From contig VYZB01000219.1 of assembly GCA_013397455.1 (NCBI GenBank), forward strand, positions 77,533 through 141,532: a stretch of DNA of 64,000 nt, written 5' to 3'. The position numbers and the translations under genes were made by a program. This DNA is from Crotophaga sulcirostris. Taxonomy: Eukaryota; Chordata; Aves; Cuculiformes; Crotophagidae. The notes below the pieces were generated by a model. It saw only the letters and a list, made by a program, of their open reading frames with translations. It was not told the DNA's origin and ran no database searches. Below are positions 35,201 to 52,960 of this stretch, one piece after another (position 1 is the first letter of the stretch; every line of letters begins with the position of its first letter).

Positions 35201-38200
35201 GGAGGTCCCCTCCAGAGCTGCTGCTTCTCAGGACTTGCTGCAGTGATGCTGCACCAAGGTTGGGAAGTTTCTTCCAGATAGCATGATCCGTCATGTCCTT
35301 CTTCTATTGCAGCCTTTGTCCTCACCGCAACAGCCAGGATGGAGGCCCACCACATCACCACACGGTGCATTTAGGCTCCACGCAGGCCCCCTGCATCCAC
35401 TGCAGCAAGAGGAAGAGGCATCCACTGCATCGGCAAGGACGGTCCAAGGATGGCAAAGGCAGGATGCATCCTGGAGAGACCACTGTCTTCTCAGTGGGCA
35501 GGTACTGAGATGAGCCTTGCCAGACATGGCCCATCTGCCATGATGGATCAAGAGTTGCAGAAAGTCCTCTCGGTTTGCCTGTTCCTTTCCCCTTCCTCAC
35601 TTGCCCCATGCCAGGCACCCTCTTGCTTTTCCTGGCTTAGATGTCCCAGTAGTAGCTCTGCAGCTGGAAGTCCTGAGGACCCAGATGCCTCCTGCATCTG
35701 GAAATGCCTGTGGTATTTGGCTGGCCATGACGCACCAGTGGCTTCCCTCCACCTTCTCCAAGAAGGTGACTCAAGCCTGGCTTTTCCTGCTGACTCAGTA
35801 CTGGGCAGAGCCCCAAATCCAGGTCCTTCCAACACCTGCTGTCCCAGCTACATGTGAGAACGGCTCTTGCTGCCCTACAGGGGCAGTGACTCCAGTTTTA
35901 GGGATCTCATTAGGAGAGGGAGGAGGTGACAGCATGTCCTGGGTGCAAGTTACCAGCCACCACCTTCAGAATGAAAGAGTAGCTGTGCTCCTCCAGGTCA
36001 TTTGCTCCGATGATGACCGTGATTAGATTGCAGGGGAGGAATATAAGAATAGGGAAGCATACCCAAAAATCCCACAAATACTCTTCCAGGCCCAACCTAG
36101 TCTCGCTTCAAGGGACTTCTGAGCTGCCTGTGGTCTGTGTGGCCAGTAACCTTAGTACAATCTGCAGGTTGCCCAGGTTGCCCCGTTCCCCAGCAGAAAG
36201 GTTTAGCAAGCATAAGATATTTATCAAGGTCTCCCAGGGCTCTGCTCCTTGCTGGAGTGGTGACTGGGACAGGGCAGGAGGCACTGCTGGTCCCTGGATG
36301 GCCGCCTTGGTGAGACACAAAGCTCTGCTGTGCTTGATCCTGCAATGGGTGTTCATTCAGGGTCTAAGCCTTGGTGAAGCTGCATGTTATGATCCAGAGA
36401 GACAATCACAGAATCACAGAATGGTTTGGGTTGGAAGGGACCTCAAAGCCCATCCAGTTCCATGACCTGCCATGGGCAGGGACACCTCCCACTGCATCAG
36501 GGGGCTCAAAGCCCCATCCAACCTGGCCTTGAACACCTCCAGGGATGGGGCAGCCACCACTGCTCTGGGCAACCTGGACCAGGGTCTCCACACCCTCACA
36601 GGAAAATATTTCTCTGGAAGATCTCATCTCAATCTCCCCTCTTGCAGCTCAAAATTCTTCCCCCTCATCCTGTCCCTGCACTTCCTGATCAAGAGCCCCT
36701 CCCCCAGTTTTCTTGGAGCCCCTTTCAGTACTGGGAGGCTACTCTAAGATCTCCCCACAGCCTTCTCTTTTCTAGGCTGAACAACCCCAACTCTTCTAGC
36801 CTGTCCTTGTGTGGGAGGTGCTCCAGCCCTCCAGTTCTTTCACGGTGATGCTGAGCCAGAGTGAGCACAATGGAGTGGGGGTGTTTCCACTATCAGAACT
36901 AGTAGAGTGGGGAACTGGGGGCTTTATGGGGAGCCAGTAAAGGGGAGACACACCCTTATGTAGAACTCCAGCTAAGATAACACGTCTTGGAGACTGGCAG
37001 CTATTGGCTTCCTCTTTGCCTGCTGCTGTCAGCTGTCCGTGGCTGAATGGGTGGTGGTTGATAGGTCAGATCTCTTCAGCTGCAAATTCATGGCTAACCT
37101 CATTCCCTGGCTGGTACCCAGCTCCAGCCTCTCCTCTGTGTCCTTTGTTGTTGCTATTCTCAGTCCTCTCTCAGTCATCTCTGAGTGCTGGAGAAGGTGA
37201 TCTTCTTTCCTAGAGGCACCTTCCCTCACATCTTGGTTTTCTCGCTTTATCCTTCCTAGTATTTCATGCCACAGCATCCTTCTCCAGAGCATAGTCATTA
37301 CAGTTCTCCAAGTTTTTATTTTAAAAGCTTCCTCTTCCTGAATCTCCTTGGTATGAGACCCAATTGCCAAGGGGTCAATGTGCCCATGAGGTATAAAACT
37401 ACCTCCACTCTCCAGTTCTTGTTTCCAAGCTGACCCCTTTGCTCTTTCTTGCATGGTCCTGGATGACTTTTCTGAGACTGCCCGTGCTGTGTCATATTTA
37501 GAATCATAGGATCACTAGGGTTGGAAAAGGCCTGTAGGCTCACTCATCCCAACCATTGCCCAACCCTACAGTGCCAACTCAACCATGGCCCGAAGTGCCA
37601 CGGCCACACACTTTTTGATCCCCTCCAGCGATGGCGACTGCGCCATTGCCCTGGGCAGCCTCTGCCAGGGCTTCACGACTCTGTCAGTAAAGAAATTTTC
37701 CCTGATATTCAATCTAAACCTCCCCTGGTGCAACCTGAGGCCATTTCTTCTTGTCCTATCCCTTATTACTTGGGAGAAGAGCCTAGCACCCACCTCACCA
37801 CAACCTCCTTTCCAGGAGCTGCAGAGAGCGATGAGGTCTCCCCTCAGCCTCCTCTTCTCCAGGCTAAACAGCCCCAGGGCCCTCTGCTGCTCACACAACC
37901 CCTGTTCTCCAGACCCTTCCCCAGCTCCATTCCCTTCTCTGGATGCGCTCCAGGCCCTCAAGGTGATGGGATGGGAGGAGATAGCCTCAGGTTGCACCAG
38001 GGGAGGTTTAGATTGAATATCAGGGAAAATTTCTTTACTGACAGAGTCGTGAAGCCCTGGCAGAGGCTACCCAGGACAATGGCGTAGTCTCCATCGCTAG
38101 AGGGGATCAAAATGTGCATGGCTGTGACACTTCGGGCCATGGTCTAGTCGGCACAGTGGGGTTGGGCTGGTGGTTGGACTGGATATTCTTCATAGAATCA

Positions 38201-41200
38201 TAGAATGGTTTGGGTTGGAAGGGACCTTAAACATCATCCAGTTCCAGCCTTAGGGGTCTTTTCCAACCTTAATGATTCCGCGGTTCTATGACTGTATTCT
38301 TAGCTTGGGGATGTCTAAGAGAGAGGCCCTAATTGCTCTCTAAAACTACTCAGAGCGGTGTGGGGAGTTTAAATGAAGATGGAGACAGACTCTTCTCGGG
38401 GATGCAAGGGGAAGCTGCAAGATGCAAAACCAGAAATCCAGGTAAGATGTAAGGAATAACTATTTCACCCTGAAATAGTGAAAGGGGTCCCGGAGGAGTG
38501 GAGGCATCTCCATCCTTGGAGACTCCGGAAACCTGACTGGATGGGGCCCAAGGCAGCTTGATCGACGGTGGGAGCTGGCCCAGTTTGGAGCAGACTGAAG
38601 ACCTCCTGAGGGCTTTTCCCACCTACGTTGTTCTATAACTGTGGGGTAATCCAGGGTTATATGATCCATACTCTTGTATTATTGAATGGGTCACCATTTA
38701 TCTTGGGGCTTTTCCTAAACCAGTTGATACCAGTGGCAGAGCTCTTTCACCAAGGTGTCTGTGTCCATCTCCTGTCCTCAGCCCGACCACCCACAGCGTG
38801 TCTCGTCCTACTGAAACAAACCCCTTAGTGATGCTGACTGGGCAGAGAGCAAAGCTCTCCTGCCCTTCCTCTCACCATTCACAGGCTGGTTACATTTCCT
38901 CTTGTGCCCCCTCCAGTCCAAACCCTGCCTGCTCCTTTGAACCCCTTCCCAGCTCTTCCAGGCTGACACTGCAGTGGCATTCCCATGGAACGACCCTACC
39001 ATTCCCGCCTCCTCCCTGTCCCTCTTTGGGACTAGAATGTTCTCTGGTCTTCCTGAATCTCAGTGTTGGTGCCATCTCTCCAGATATCTGGACAGACCTG
39101 AAAGGTCACTTTTCCTGCTGCTTTCCTGACCCAAGCAGTCCTGTGGGTACTTCATCCGGGGCTGGACCACCTCTCTTCTTGACCCTTCCAGTCATGAGCA
39201 GCACATCTGACTGCAGTGCTGAGGGGTCTGTGTTCTCCACAGTCTCTAGCCCCGTACTCAGGTTGGTGGTGGTCTCCATCTCTGGCATCTCACCTGGCAT
39301 CTGTTGTTAATCTCAGACCTTCTCAGCTTCTTCCTTCAGTATGGTCATACTGGCCACACACTTGACCTTTGGGTCTTGTTCTTTCAATCCCAGCAATGAC
39401 TGAACTTTGCTGCTGAAATTGTGTTTTGCCATGACGCTGACGAGCAGCTGAATCTCAGCAGGGCCAGGGACATCTGCAGCTTCAAGGGTGACTCGAGTAC
39501 AGGGAGAGCAGTTGCTGGGTGAGTCATGGGCTGCATGAGGTCTCTGTGGTGGGACCAGCGCTCTTTGGCTGGTGGGCACCATCTCACCATGGGAGAGATT
39601 ACTCGTCTGCTGACCCAGCTTGCTTTGTTTATAGGAGGAGCCACAGCATTAGTCACAACCAGCTCACCTGCAATTCAGGCTTTTAGGCCTTGCCTACACG
39701 TTATCCCTCACAAATCTCAACATTATGGTAGATCCCTAACTTCTCTTCTTCCCAGGTGCAATATTGCATCAACTCTGATTATAAACGCACCCTTTGTAAG
39801 TGTCACACCAACTCCTGCAGCTGTTCTGCTGCCTGCCCTGGAGGTCTGAGCTGTTACTGAGTACATGGTGGGACCTCCGTGAACTACCCAGGTACCATCC
39901 ATCACCCCAGAAGATGGTGCACAATGTGCTCTGCCAGATTTTAGCCAAAGAGCTCCTCCTGGCTTTTGATTCCTGTACCCAAATATGTCTCGCCATGCTG
40001 AAACCCTGTCCCTGCCTTTACTCAGGGTGTATTGTTTGCTGAAAACTGGCTCTTGTTCCCCTCATGGCAGCTTGTCACTGGTTGCAACACCCACATGACT
40101 CTGCATGGCCATCACTTCCTCATCAAGTGGCTGAATCAACCCCTGAATTTCTATATGAGCTCATCCAAGTTGCATAAAAACATAAAATCATGGAATCATG
40201 GTTTGGGTTGAAAGGGATTTTAAAGTCCATCCATTTCCACTCCCCTGCCATGGGCAGGGACACCTTCCACTGGATCAGGGGGATCAAAGCCCCATCCAAC
40301 CTGGCCATGAACACCTCCAGGGATGGGGCAGCCACCATTTCCTTGGGCAAGCTGTGCCAGGGCCTCCCCACCCTTACCATGAAGAATTTCATCCTAATGT
40401 CTAATCTAAATCTTCCTCCTTCCAATTTAAAGCCATTCCCCCTCATCCAATCACTACAGGCCCTTAACATTTCCAAGAGCTGCAACCCATCCATCTTGCT
40501 GCACTGAGGATAGGCTGGCAGTGTCTGCACCAGCCAACATCTGGATTGACGTTTTCTTCTTTCTCTTTCTATTTGTTTTGCCAAAAATGAAGGGCAAAAC
40601 AGGTTCAGGTCGAGGGGGGCATGGCTAGAGTCGGGGACAGTATTGTAGAATGGATCTGAAAGGCTGGAGATCAGCATCAGCTCATCACAATGAGGAGATA
40701 CAAATCTGGAGGTGCGAGCAAGCTGGAAGTACAGTTGGGCGAGGGGAGGGAAGGGATTTTGATGGGGCCTTGAGCCCCCTGATCCAGTGGGAGGTGTCCC
40801 TGCCCATGGTAGGGGGTTGGAACTGGATGGGCTTTGAGGCCCCTTCCAACTCAAACCATTCCATGATTCTACACAACCTGGATGAGCTTGTAGAGAAACT
40901 CAGATCTCGATTCTATGATCCTGTCCCCATTCCAGGTTTCGTGTCACCCACATTGGAAAGAAACCCACTTTCCACGAGCAGCAGGACGGTCCCCTGCCCG
41001 ACGGCAGCCGGGAGCCGAGCACGGAGGAGCTGGAGCACAGCAGCAACCGGCTCCAGCGGGAGCGTGCTCGCAACGGGACTGTCCCCACGGGTGGTCTGCA
41101 GAATGGAGACATCCAGAAGGGTGCCCAGAACAGCAAGGGTGGGGAGCAGAGCCACTCCACCACTCCAGCTGCAAACACACCAGCCAGCTCTGGCACTCGC

Positions 41201-43532
41201 GACAGCCAGCGGGCGGGCAAGGGATCTGGCACGATGGGCTCACTGCAGGATGCCGACACTGCTCCTGGGAGCATGAGCCGCCAGCGGAAGCTCCTGAGCT
41301 ACCGGGTTCTGGGAGGGTCGAGCCCCAGCATCCCAGGAGAGCTGGTGGAGGAAGGAGCCGGCATCTGCCTGGAGGAAACTGGACTGGGGTCTGCAGATGA
41401 AGTGTCCGATATTCATGGGAGCCTGAGTCTGCATGAACAGGCTGATGAGTTGGGAAGAGACGACAGCAGTAGAAGACAGCCTGGATTGGAGGACATGGGT
41501 CAGCAGGTAGGTTCCTCCTTTTCCTTGTCCCCGTGCGGTCCCCTGGGCTGGAGGGTTTGGGGGGATGTGGCACAGCTCCCCAACCCTGCTGCTGACAAGA
41601 TCAACCAACACATGTGCGGTGATGTGAGCTGTGCAGTGAGGACAGGCAAGCCAAAGCTTGCACCAGGCTAACTGCAGTGTGGAACCCGCCCCATCCTGCC
41701 CACCCTGTTTCCTCTTACCTCTTCTGATTGCATTTTCCCATCCATTTTCTAATGTCTAGGACTTGAGGGAACGGCAGGAAGATGGGCCAGGGGAGGGTTA
41801 GGTTGGACATTAGAAAGAGGCTCTTCACCCAGAGGGTGGTGGAGCACTGGAGCAGCTCCCAGGGAGGCAGTCACAGCACCGGGGGATTTGGCCAACACCC
41901 TCAGTCCCACAGTGTGAATGCTGGGGTTGTCCTGTGCAGGGACAGGAGTTGGACTCGATGAACCTTGTGGGTCCCTTCCAACTCAGGTCGTTCTGTGATT
42001 CTGTCTGGGTCCTCCAGAGTCACCGTGACAGCTCCCAGCCTGCTGGTACCCGCACTGCTGGGGAAAGGCAGGTCACTGGTGATTTGCGTGGGAGGTGCTG
42101 CAGGCTCTGGCAGCTGCCCCTCAGCCAAGGGATGCATTTGCCTTTGTGGGTGGGCTCTGTCTTGCTGCCCTGATGGCCATCACAACATCCACATGACTCT
42201 GCACATCCATCTCTTCCTCATTAGGCTTAGCAAGGTTGCATTTCGCCTGGTTGATTTGACACCTGAGTTTCCCTACAACCTCAATCAGGTTGCACTCAAG
42301 GACATCTATTGGGACCACTTTTTCTTGACCTGGGGGAACCCTGCTGCTGCACATAGCTTGGTCTCCCCAGAACTGTAGCTTTGCTGCAGTGCTGGGGCTC
42401 CGTATGGCCAGCAATGTCCAGGCAGGGGTAGATGACTCCAGGAGTCTTTCTTGCCTTGGAGTCTAGGAAATGGTGAAGACAACTGGTCATTCCTTGGTTG
42501 TTCTTCCTTGTTTTGGAGGTGCCGATGCTGGCTGTGCTCAGAGAGAACAGCCCACCCTGGTCCTAGTATCTACCAACCTTCCTATCCAACCTCCTTGCTG
42601 GAGGTTCTTGAGAGCTCCAGGGCAGCACAGGCAAGGAATCCTCTGTTTGGATGCTGATGGCTCCTGATTTGGGGAATTTGCTCCCTGTCACTGCCTCCAG
42701 GCTGTTACCACTGAGCAAATGATGTTGTCAGTGGAGACAGCAGACACCCAACTCATTCACATGTTTGCCCATGGTTCTGCAGTTGGAGAAAAATAATTGC
42801 CATGGAAGGGAACTGGGGAAAGTCACCTAGTGTGGTGTCACCCTACCCAGGTGAGCCTGGGGAAAGGTGCCTGGTTAAGCGTAGGTGAAGGAAAAAGCAG
42901 GAATACTCCATGTTTATTGTGTCCCTCTGCTTGCTGGTGGCTGGGCTGGCAGGCTCTGGGCTCCTCCAGGATGGAGGTTTGAGCTGTTTTATGGAGAAGG
43001 GCAGCCATGCCAGACAGAGCTGATGGGCTGCAGCTCTTCTCTGGAGAGCTGGAGATGGGTCCTCCTTTCTCCCATGGCCCCTCTGATCTCCAGGGACACT
43101 GATTTTCTCCTCTTGTCTGCCCCTCTGTGGTACCAGGCTCTTGCCTCACCCACTCCGCCAGGCTTTGGGGTGTTGCATCAGCGTGCTCTAGGACACCACG
43201 TCCCAGGAGAACAGTGGTGGGATCTCACTGGGATGTCTGTCACTGAGTCCTGGTGTTGCTTGGACAATCCCTTGTCCCTTAAGTCCCAGCCGGGTGCACC
43301 AGGAGGGTTCTTAGCTGCTGCTCAACATATCCTGCAGGCAACAAAGTTTGGTCCATAGCCATGTCCTGGAGCCTCACTGGGGCTGTGCATGACTGCTGAG
43401 GACAGCAGAGCCCTCACCTGTCCCACCTCCTTCCCAGCACCCCTGCTCCCACAGGAATGCTGACATCCCCATCCTTCCTCCCTCCTGCAGGAGCCCAGCG
43501 CCGCGGTGCAGGACCGAGGAGCAACCGTGTGA
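32210..43532 (+). CDS. RELL2: RELT-like protein 2
   Basis: Single-pass membrane protein of the RELT family. Coding exons: 32210-32417, 34529-34594, 34670-34736, 35313-35501, 40936-41506, 43491-43532 (1143 nt, 380 residues). All junctions are GT/AG and in frame. The start follows an acceptor at 32203. Residues about 17-40 form the hydrophobic segment ([23 protein letters not shown]) followed by KKKGYRCRT. The conserved family block [26 protein letters not shown] is split over exons 2-3, then HHHTVHLGS and [19 protein letters not shown] (about residues 177-180) is an RFxV docking motif of the kind bound by OXSR1/STK39, and its Arg codon is split by intron 5. The tail encoded by exon 6 is long (190 codons), hydrophilic and low-complexity; human RELL2 is about 303 residues. 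Intron 5 (5.4 kb) is filled with CR1 copies. Confidence 0.95.
33097..33600 (-). mobile_element. CR1 in RELL2 intron 1
   Basis: ATCACAGAATCACAGAATGACC start on plus. It belongs to the subfamily with AACCCCTGTCCCTGCACAGGAC, also seen (opposite strand) at 41768-42005. Confidence 0.85.
34895..35147 (+). mobile_element. CR1 in RELL2 intron 4
   Basis: Carries TTAGGTGGGATATTAGGAGGAA to CCATTCTGAGATTCTGTGAG, between exons 34670-34736 and 35313-35501. Confidence 0.85.
36407..36835 (-). mobile_element. CR1 in RELL2 intron 5
   Basis: Plus strand ATCACAGAATCACAGAATGGTTTGGG; antisense to RELL2. Confidence 0.9.
37500..37960 (-). mobile_element. CR1, left arm of an inverted pair
   Basis: Begins AGAATCATAGGATCACTAGGG and is followed immediately by an opposite-facing copy. 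Confidence 0.85.
37970..38150 (+). mobile_element. CR1, right arm of an inverted pair
   Basis: 37984-38142 is close to the reverse complement of 37582-37743. A further CR1 remnant (38195-38292) has both a reversed head and a forward tail fragment. Confidence 0.85.
38400..38645 (+). mobile_element. Diverged CR1-like remnant
   Basis: Weak match to the CR1 3' plan (GGAGTGGAGGCATCTCCATCCTTGGAGACTC ... GTTGTTCTATAACTG). Confidence 0.5.
38800..39910 (-). mobile_element. Possible decayed retroelement coding remnants
   Basis: Minus-strand open pieces (39313-39582, 39723-39905, 38808-39002) have amino-acid composition unlike the CR1 ORF and unlike RELL2. The CACATGACTCTGCAYGGCCATC block at 40090-40115 recurs at 42185-42215, with similar peptide (NLxE..GK.. 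then QSHV) on minus at 42121-42414. This suggests two copies of one unknown, possibly retroviral, element. Highly degenerate. Confidence 0.25.
40183..40465 (-). mobile_element. CR1 in RELL2 intron 5
   Basis: 3' fragment facing away from RELL2; plus strand ATGGAATCATGGTTTGGGTTG. Confidence 0.9.
40755..40880 (+). mobile_element. CR1 terminal fragment
   Basis: Last 125 bases only, ending TTCCATGATTCTA, 55 bases before the RELL2 exon 5 acceptor. Confidence 0.85.
41768..42005 (+). mobile_element. CR1 in RELL2 intron 6
   Basis: Carries GGGGAGGGTTAGGTTGGACATTAG to GTTCTGTGATTCTGT; same subfamily as 33097-33600. Confidence 0.85.
42010..43490. other. Rest of last RELL2 intron, nothing further recognised
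   Basis: Contains the second copy of the putative retroelement fragment (42121-42414 on minus). Otherwise non-repetitive intron sequence. Confidence 0.5.
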
Positions 43533-44421
43533 CGTGAGTGCTTGCCCAAACCTCTGGGCCGATGGTCAGGGCGGGGGCGGACGGCACCAGCAGTGCCCCT
43601 GCCCCGCTGGGTGGTGGAGAGAGGGTGAACCCCTTCTCCAAGAGGGTTCATCCTCAACGCAATGGGTTCTGCATGGGCAGGGCCATGTGCCCAGCCCCAG
43701 ACATGGGGTCAAGACAACCTGGGCTAGCAGGTTGAGCCATGTTGAGGTCCAGAGACAAGCTCCACCTTGTCCCTCTCCCCACAGCTCCTCTCCGCACTGG
43801 AGTGTGGATGGAAGATGCGCGGCCCCCCGGGCCCCACACTGGGCTGGGGAACTCAGCTACGAGGGGCCCGCGGGGCAGCCGGGTGGGCAGCTTTGCGCTT
43901 GGCATGGCCGGAGTGCCGCGCCGACGCTACTGACAACCGCGCTGGGCGCCAGATCTCATCCCATTGGCAATAGGTACCCAACTCCCACCCATCGCCCCCA
44001 CCTTGGACAGACCCCTGGGGGACCGGGCAGGGGCAGGACAGCCCCCAGTTCCTGCTGTCCACCTGGTGTTCCCCCCCAACCCCGACGCTGAGGGAAGGAT
44101 GCATCCCATGGGGCAGGGATGCAGGCAGCAGCTCGAAGTCCAAGCTGGGGTGGGGGGCAGCATCCACCCCGCACGTTCACTGCAGAGCACAGCCCCCACC
44201 TCCCGGGGCACCCCTCACCACGCACTGCAGTCACGGGCACAAATCCTGCACTGGCGAGGTCCCCAGGAGATGCTGGTGGAGAAAGAAGCCTCCAGCTCTG
44301 GCACAGAAGGGGCTGAGCCGGGCGCTGGGGACAGGATGGGACCTTGCAGGCCAGTGGAAAGCCCCCCCACCCCCGGCAAGCTTTGGTGTGGAACCACACT
44401 GTCCATAAACCAGCTAAAACC

Positions 44422-44427
44422 ATTAAA
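44422..44427 (+). terminator. Candidate RELL2 poly(A) signal (ATTAAA)
   Basis: About 890 bases after the RELL2 stop and 32 bases before the FCHSD1 poly(A) signal on the other strand. The two transcripts therefore end tail-to-tail and probably overlap by a few tens of bases. Confidence 0.5.
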
Positions 44428-44458
44428 GCTGCTGACCCCCATGGTAGAGTGAACTGGC

Positions 44459-44464
44459 TTTATT
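44459..44464 (-). terminator. Candidate FCHSD1 poly(A) signal (AATAAA)
   Basis: Plus strand TTTATT reads AATAAA on the FCHSD1 strand, about 305 bases after its stop codon. Confidence 0.6.
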
Positions 44465-44769
44465 GGGGCACAGCACGCCCCTGCCCACCCCTGCCTGGGG
44501 GAGATGCTGGGGGGAGGGAGGGAAAGAAGGGTCCTGGGGCTGAGCCCCCCCAAGGGAACCAGGGATGCAGGAGGTGTGGGAGAGGGTGCCCACTGAGCAC
44601 CCCGATAACGATGCTCGGTGCTGCGCAGGAATGCAGGAGCGCTCCGCAAGCAGCACTGGGCAGGATGCGGCCCCTGGGGAGACCAGCTTGGGACAGGGGG
44701 CAGCACCAGCCCCTGCCGGGACAGCAGCTGGCGGAGAAGCTTTTTGGGGAGCAGGGGGGCACCGTGGGG

Positions 44770-51432
<6,663 letters not shown>

Positions 51433-51775
51433 CGCTGCGCTCCCCCCACGCCGCTCCCGGTACCGGAGCCACTCCCGCCCGGCGCGTGCCCACCCCGGAA
51501 CTGCCGCGGCATCGGCCACGCCCCGTCCGCATGACCACGCGCCCTCCGTCTGGCCTCGCCCCCTCAGCCTCTCCACACTCCGCCCACCGACAGACAGCGG
51601 CCCTCCCGGCCACGCCCCCTCCGTCTGGCTTCGCCCCTGCCAGCCCCGCCTACCAAGAGACGGTGGTTTCCGGCCACGCTCCCCGCTTGACCGTGTCCTC
51701 CTCCCTGGCCACGCCCACCACGCCCATCATCCCGCAGGGCCACGCCCCCTTTTCGTCAAGCCGGGCCCCCCGCAT
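51433..51775 (-). promoter_or_regulatory. FCHSD1 promoter with repeated CACGCCC boxes
   Basis: CpG-rich DNA just upstream of the FCHSD1 ATG. It carries at least six GGCCACGCCC, TCGCCCC or CCGCCC boxes between about 51500 and 51760 (Sp/KLF-type). Several sit inside a larger diverged repeat that includes CCCTCCGTCTGGCYTCGCCCC twice. No TATA box is seen. Confidence 0.6.
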
Positions 51776-51784
51776 CGCACCCAG

Positions 51785-52690
51785 CGCTGGGACAGCGGGA
51801 GAGGGGGGCGGGGGGACAGCGGGACAGAGGGACATGGGGACACAGGGAGACTGGGACAGTGGGACATGGGGACACAGGGTCACGGAACGGTGAGGAGATG
51901 AGAACATGGGGAGGTGGGGACACTGGGACATGGAGACGGACACGGGGACAGAGGGACATGGGGAGGTGGGGAGATGAGCACATGGGGAGATGGGGACACG
52001 AGGACATTGGGACAGAAGGACATGGGGAGAAGGGGATATGGGGAGATGGGGACAGAGGGACACAGAGACAAGGGGACAGGAACATGGGCACATGGGAACA
52101 CGGGGACAGAGGGACACTGGGACATGGGGACACAAGGACAAAAGCATATAGAGACAGAGGGACATGGGGATGTGGGGCCACTGGGACATGGGGACAGAGG
52201 AACATGGGGAGGTAGGGACACAGAGGACATGGGGATGTGGGAACACGGGAACAGAGGGGCACAGAGAGGTGGGGAGTGGGGACACGAGGAGGTGGGGAGA
52301 TGGGAATATGGGGAAATGGGGACATGGACAGAGGGACATGGGGAGATGGGAACACAGACAGGGAGATGAGGATATTGGGAGACAGGGAGATGGGGATGCA
52401 GGGAAACAGGGAGACTGGGACACAGGGAGACAAGGGGACATGAGGACAAGGGGAGATGGGGTTGTGGGGAACACAGGGGCCCATGTGCTGGGCAGGGGGA
52501 CATGGGGAGTGCTGGGGCATTGGGACATCAGGAGCACTGGGGGGTGAGGATACACTGGGCATTGGTTCTGGAACAAGGTGACACCTGGGGTGCCAGGGCA
52601 CAGGTTCTGGGGCACAGGGAGAGATGGGGCACTGGGGTCCTGAGGTACAGGGACTCGTGGGGCACTGTGCCCTCAGCCTCCAGACACAGG
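51785..52690. repeat. GGGGACAYRGGGA purine-rich satellite
   Basis: About 900 bases built from GGGGACA, GAGGGACATGGGGA and GGGGAGATGGGGA units. It is strongly G/A-biased on the plus strand and lies upstream of the FCHSD1 promoter. It gives long low-complexity open frames in most frames on both strands (more than 300 codons on minus), none of which I treat as genes. Confidence 0.9.
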
Positions 52691-52960
52691 GACATGTGGG
52701 GTCCCACATCACATGGAGGGAGCACAGTGACAGCCTGGCAGGACCCTGCCATGGGGACACGGCGCGATGCTGAGCAGGGGCACTGGCTCCCCTGTCCCTA
52801 TTCCCCTTCCATCTTCTACAGCTCTCACATCTCTTTCTGTCCTGCTTTTTCTCTGTCTGTGGCTCCTGCAGAGTTCATGGCTTTCCCTGCTGTCCCTTTT
52901 GTTCCCTTCCCGATATTTTTGGGGTCAGTTGCACAGGTCCTGCTTCCCATGGTGTGTGTT

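Noticed and set aside
51650..52760. Minus-strand frames of 321 and 334 codons (SPCPHVPMSLCP-like)
   Set aside because: Low-complexity translation of the GGGGACA satellite; every frame is open and composition is repetitive.
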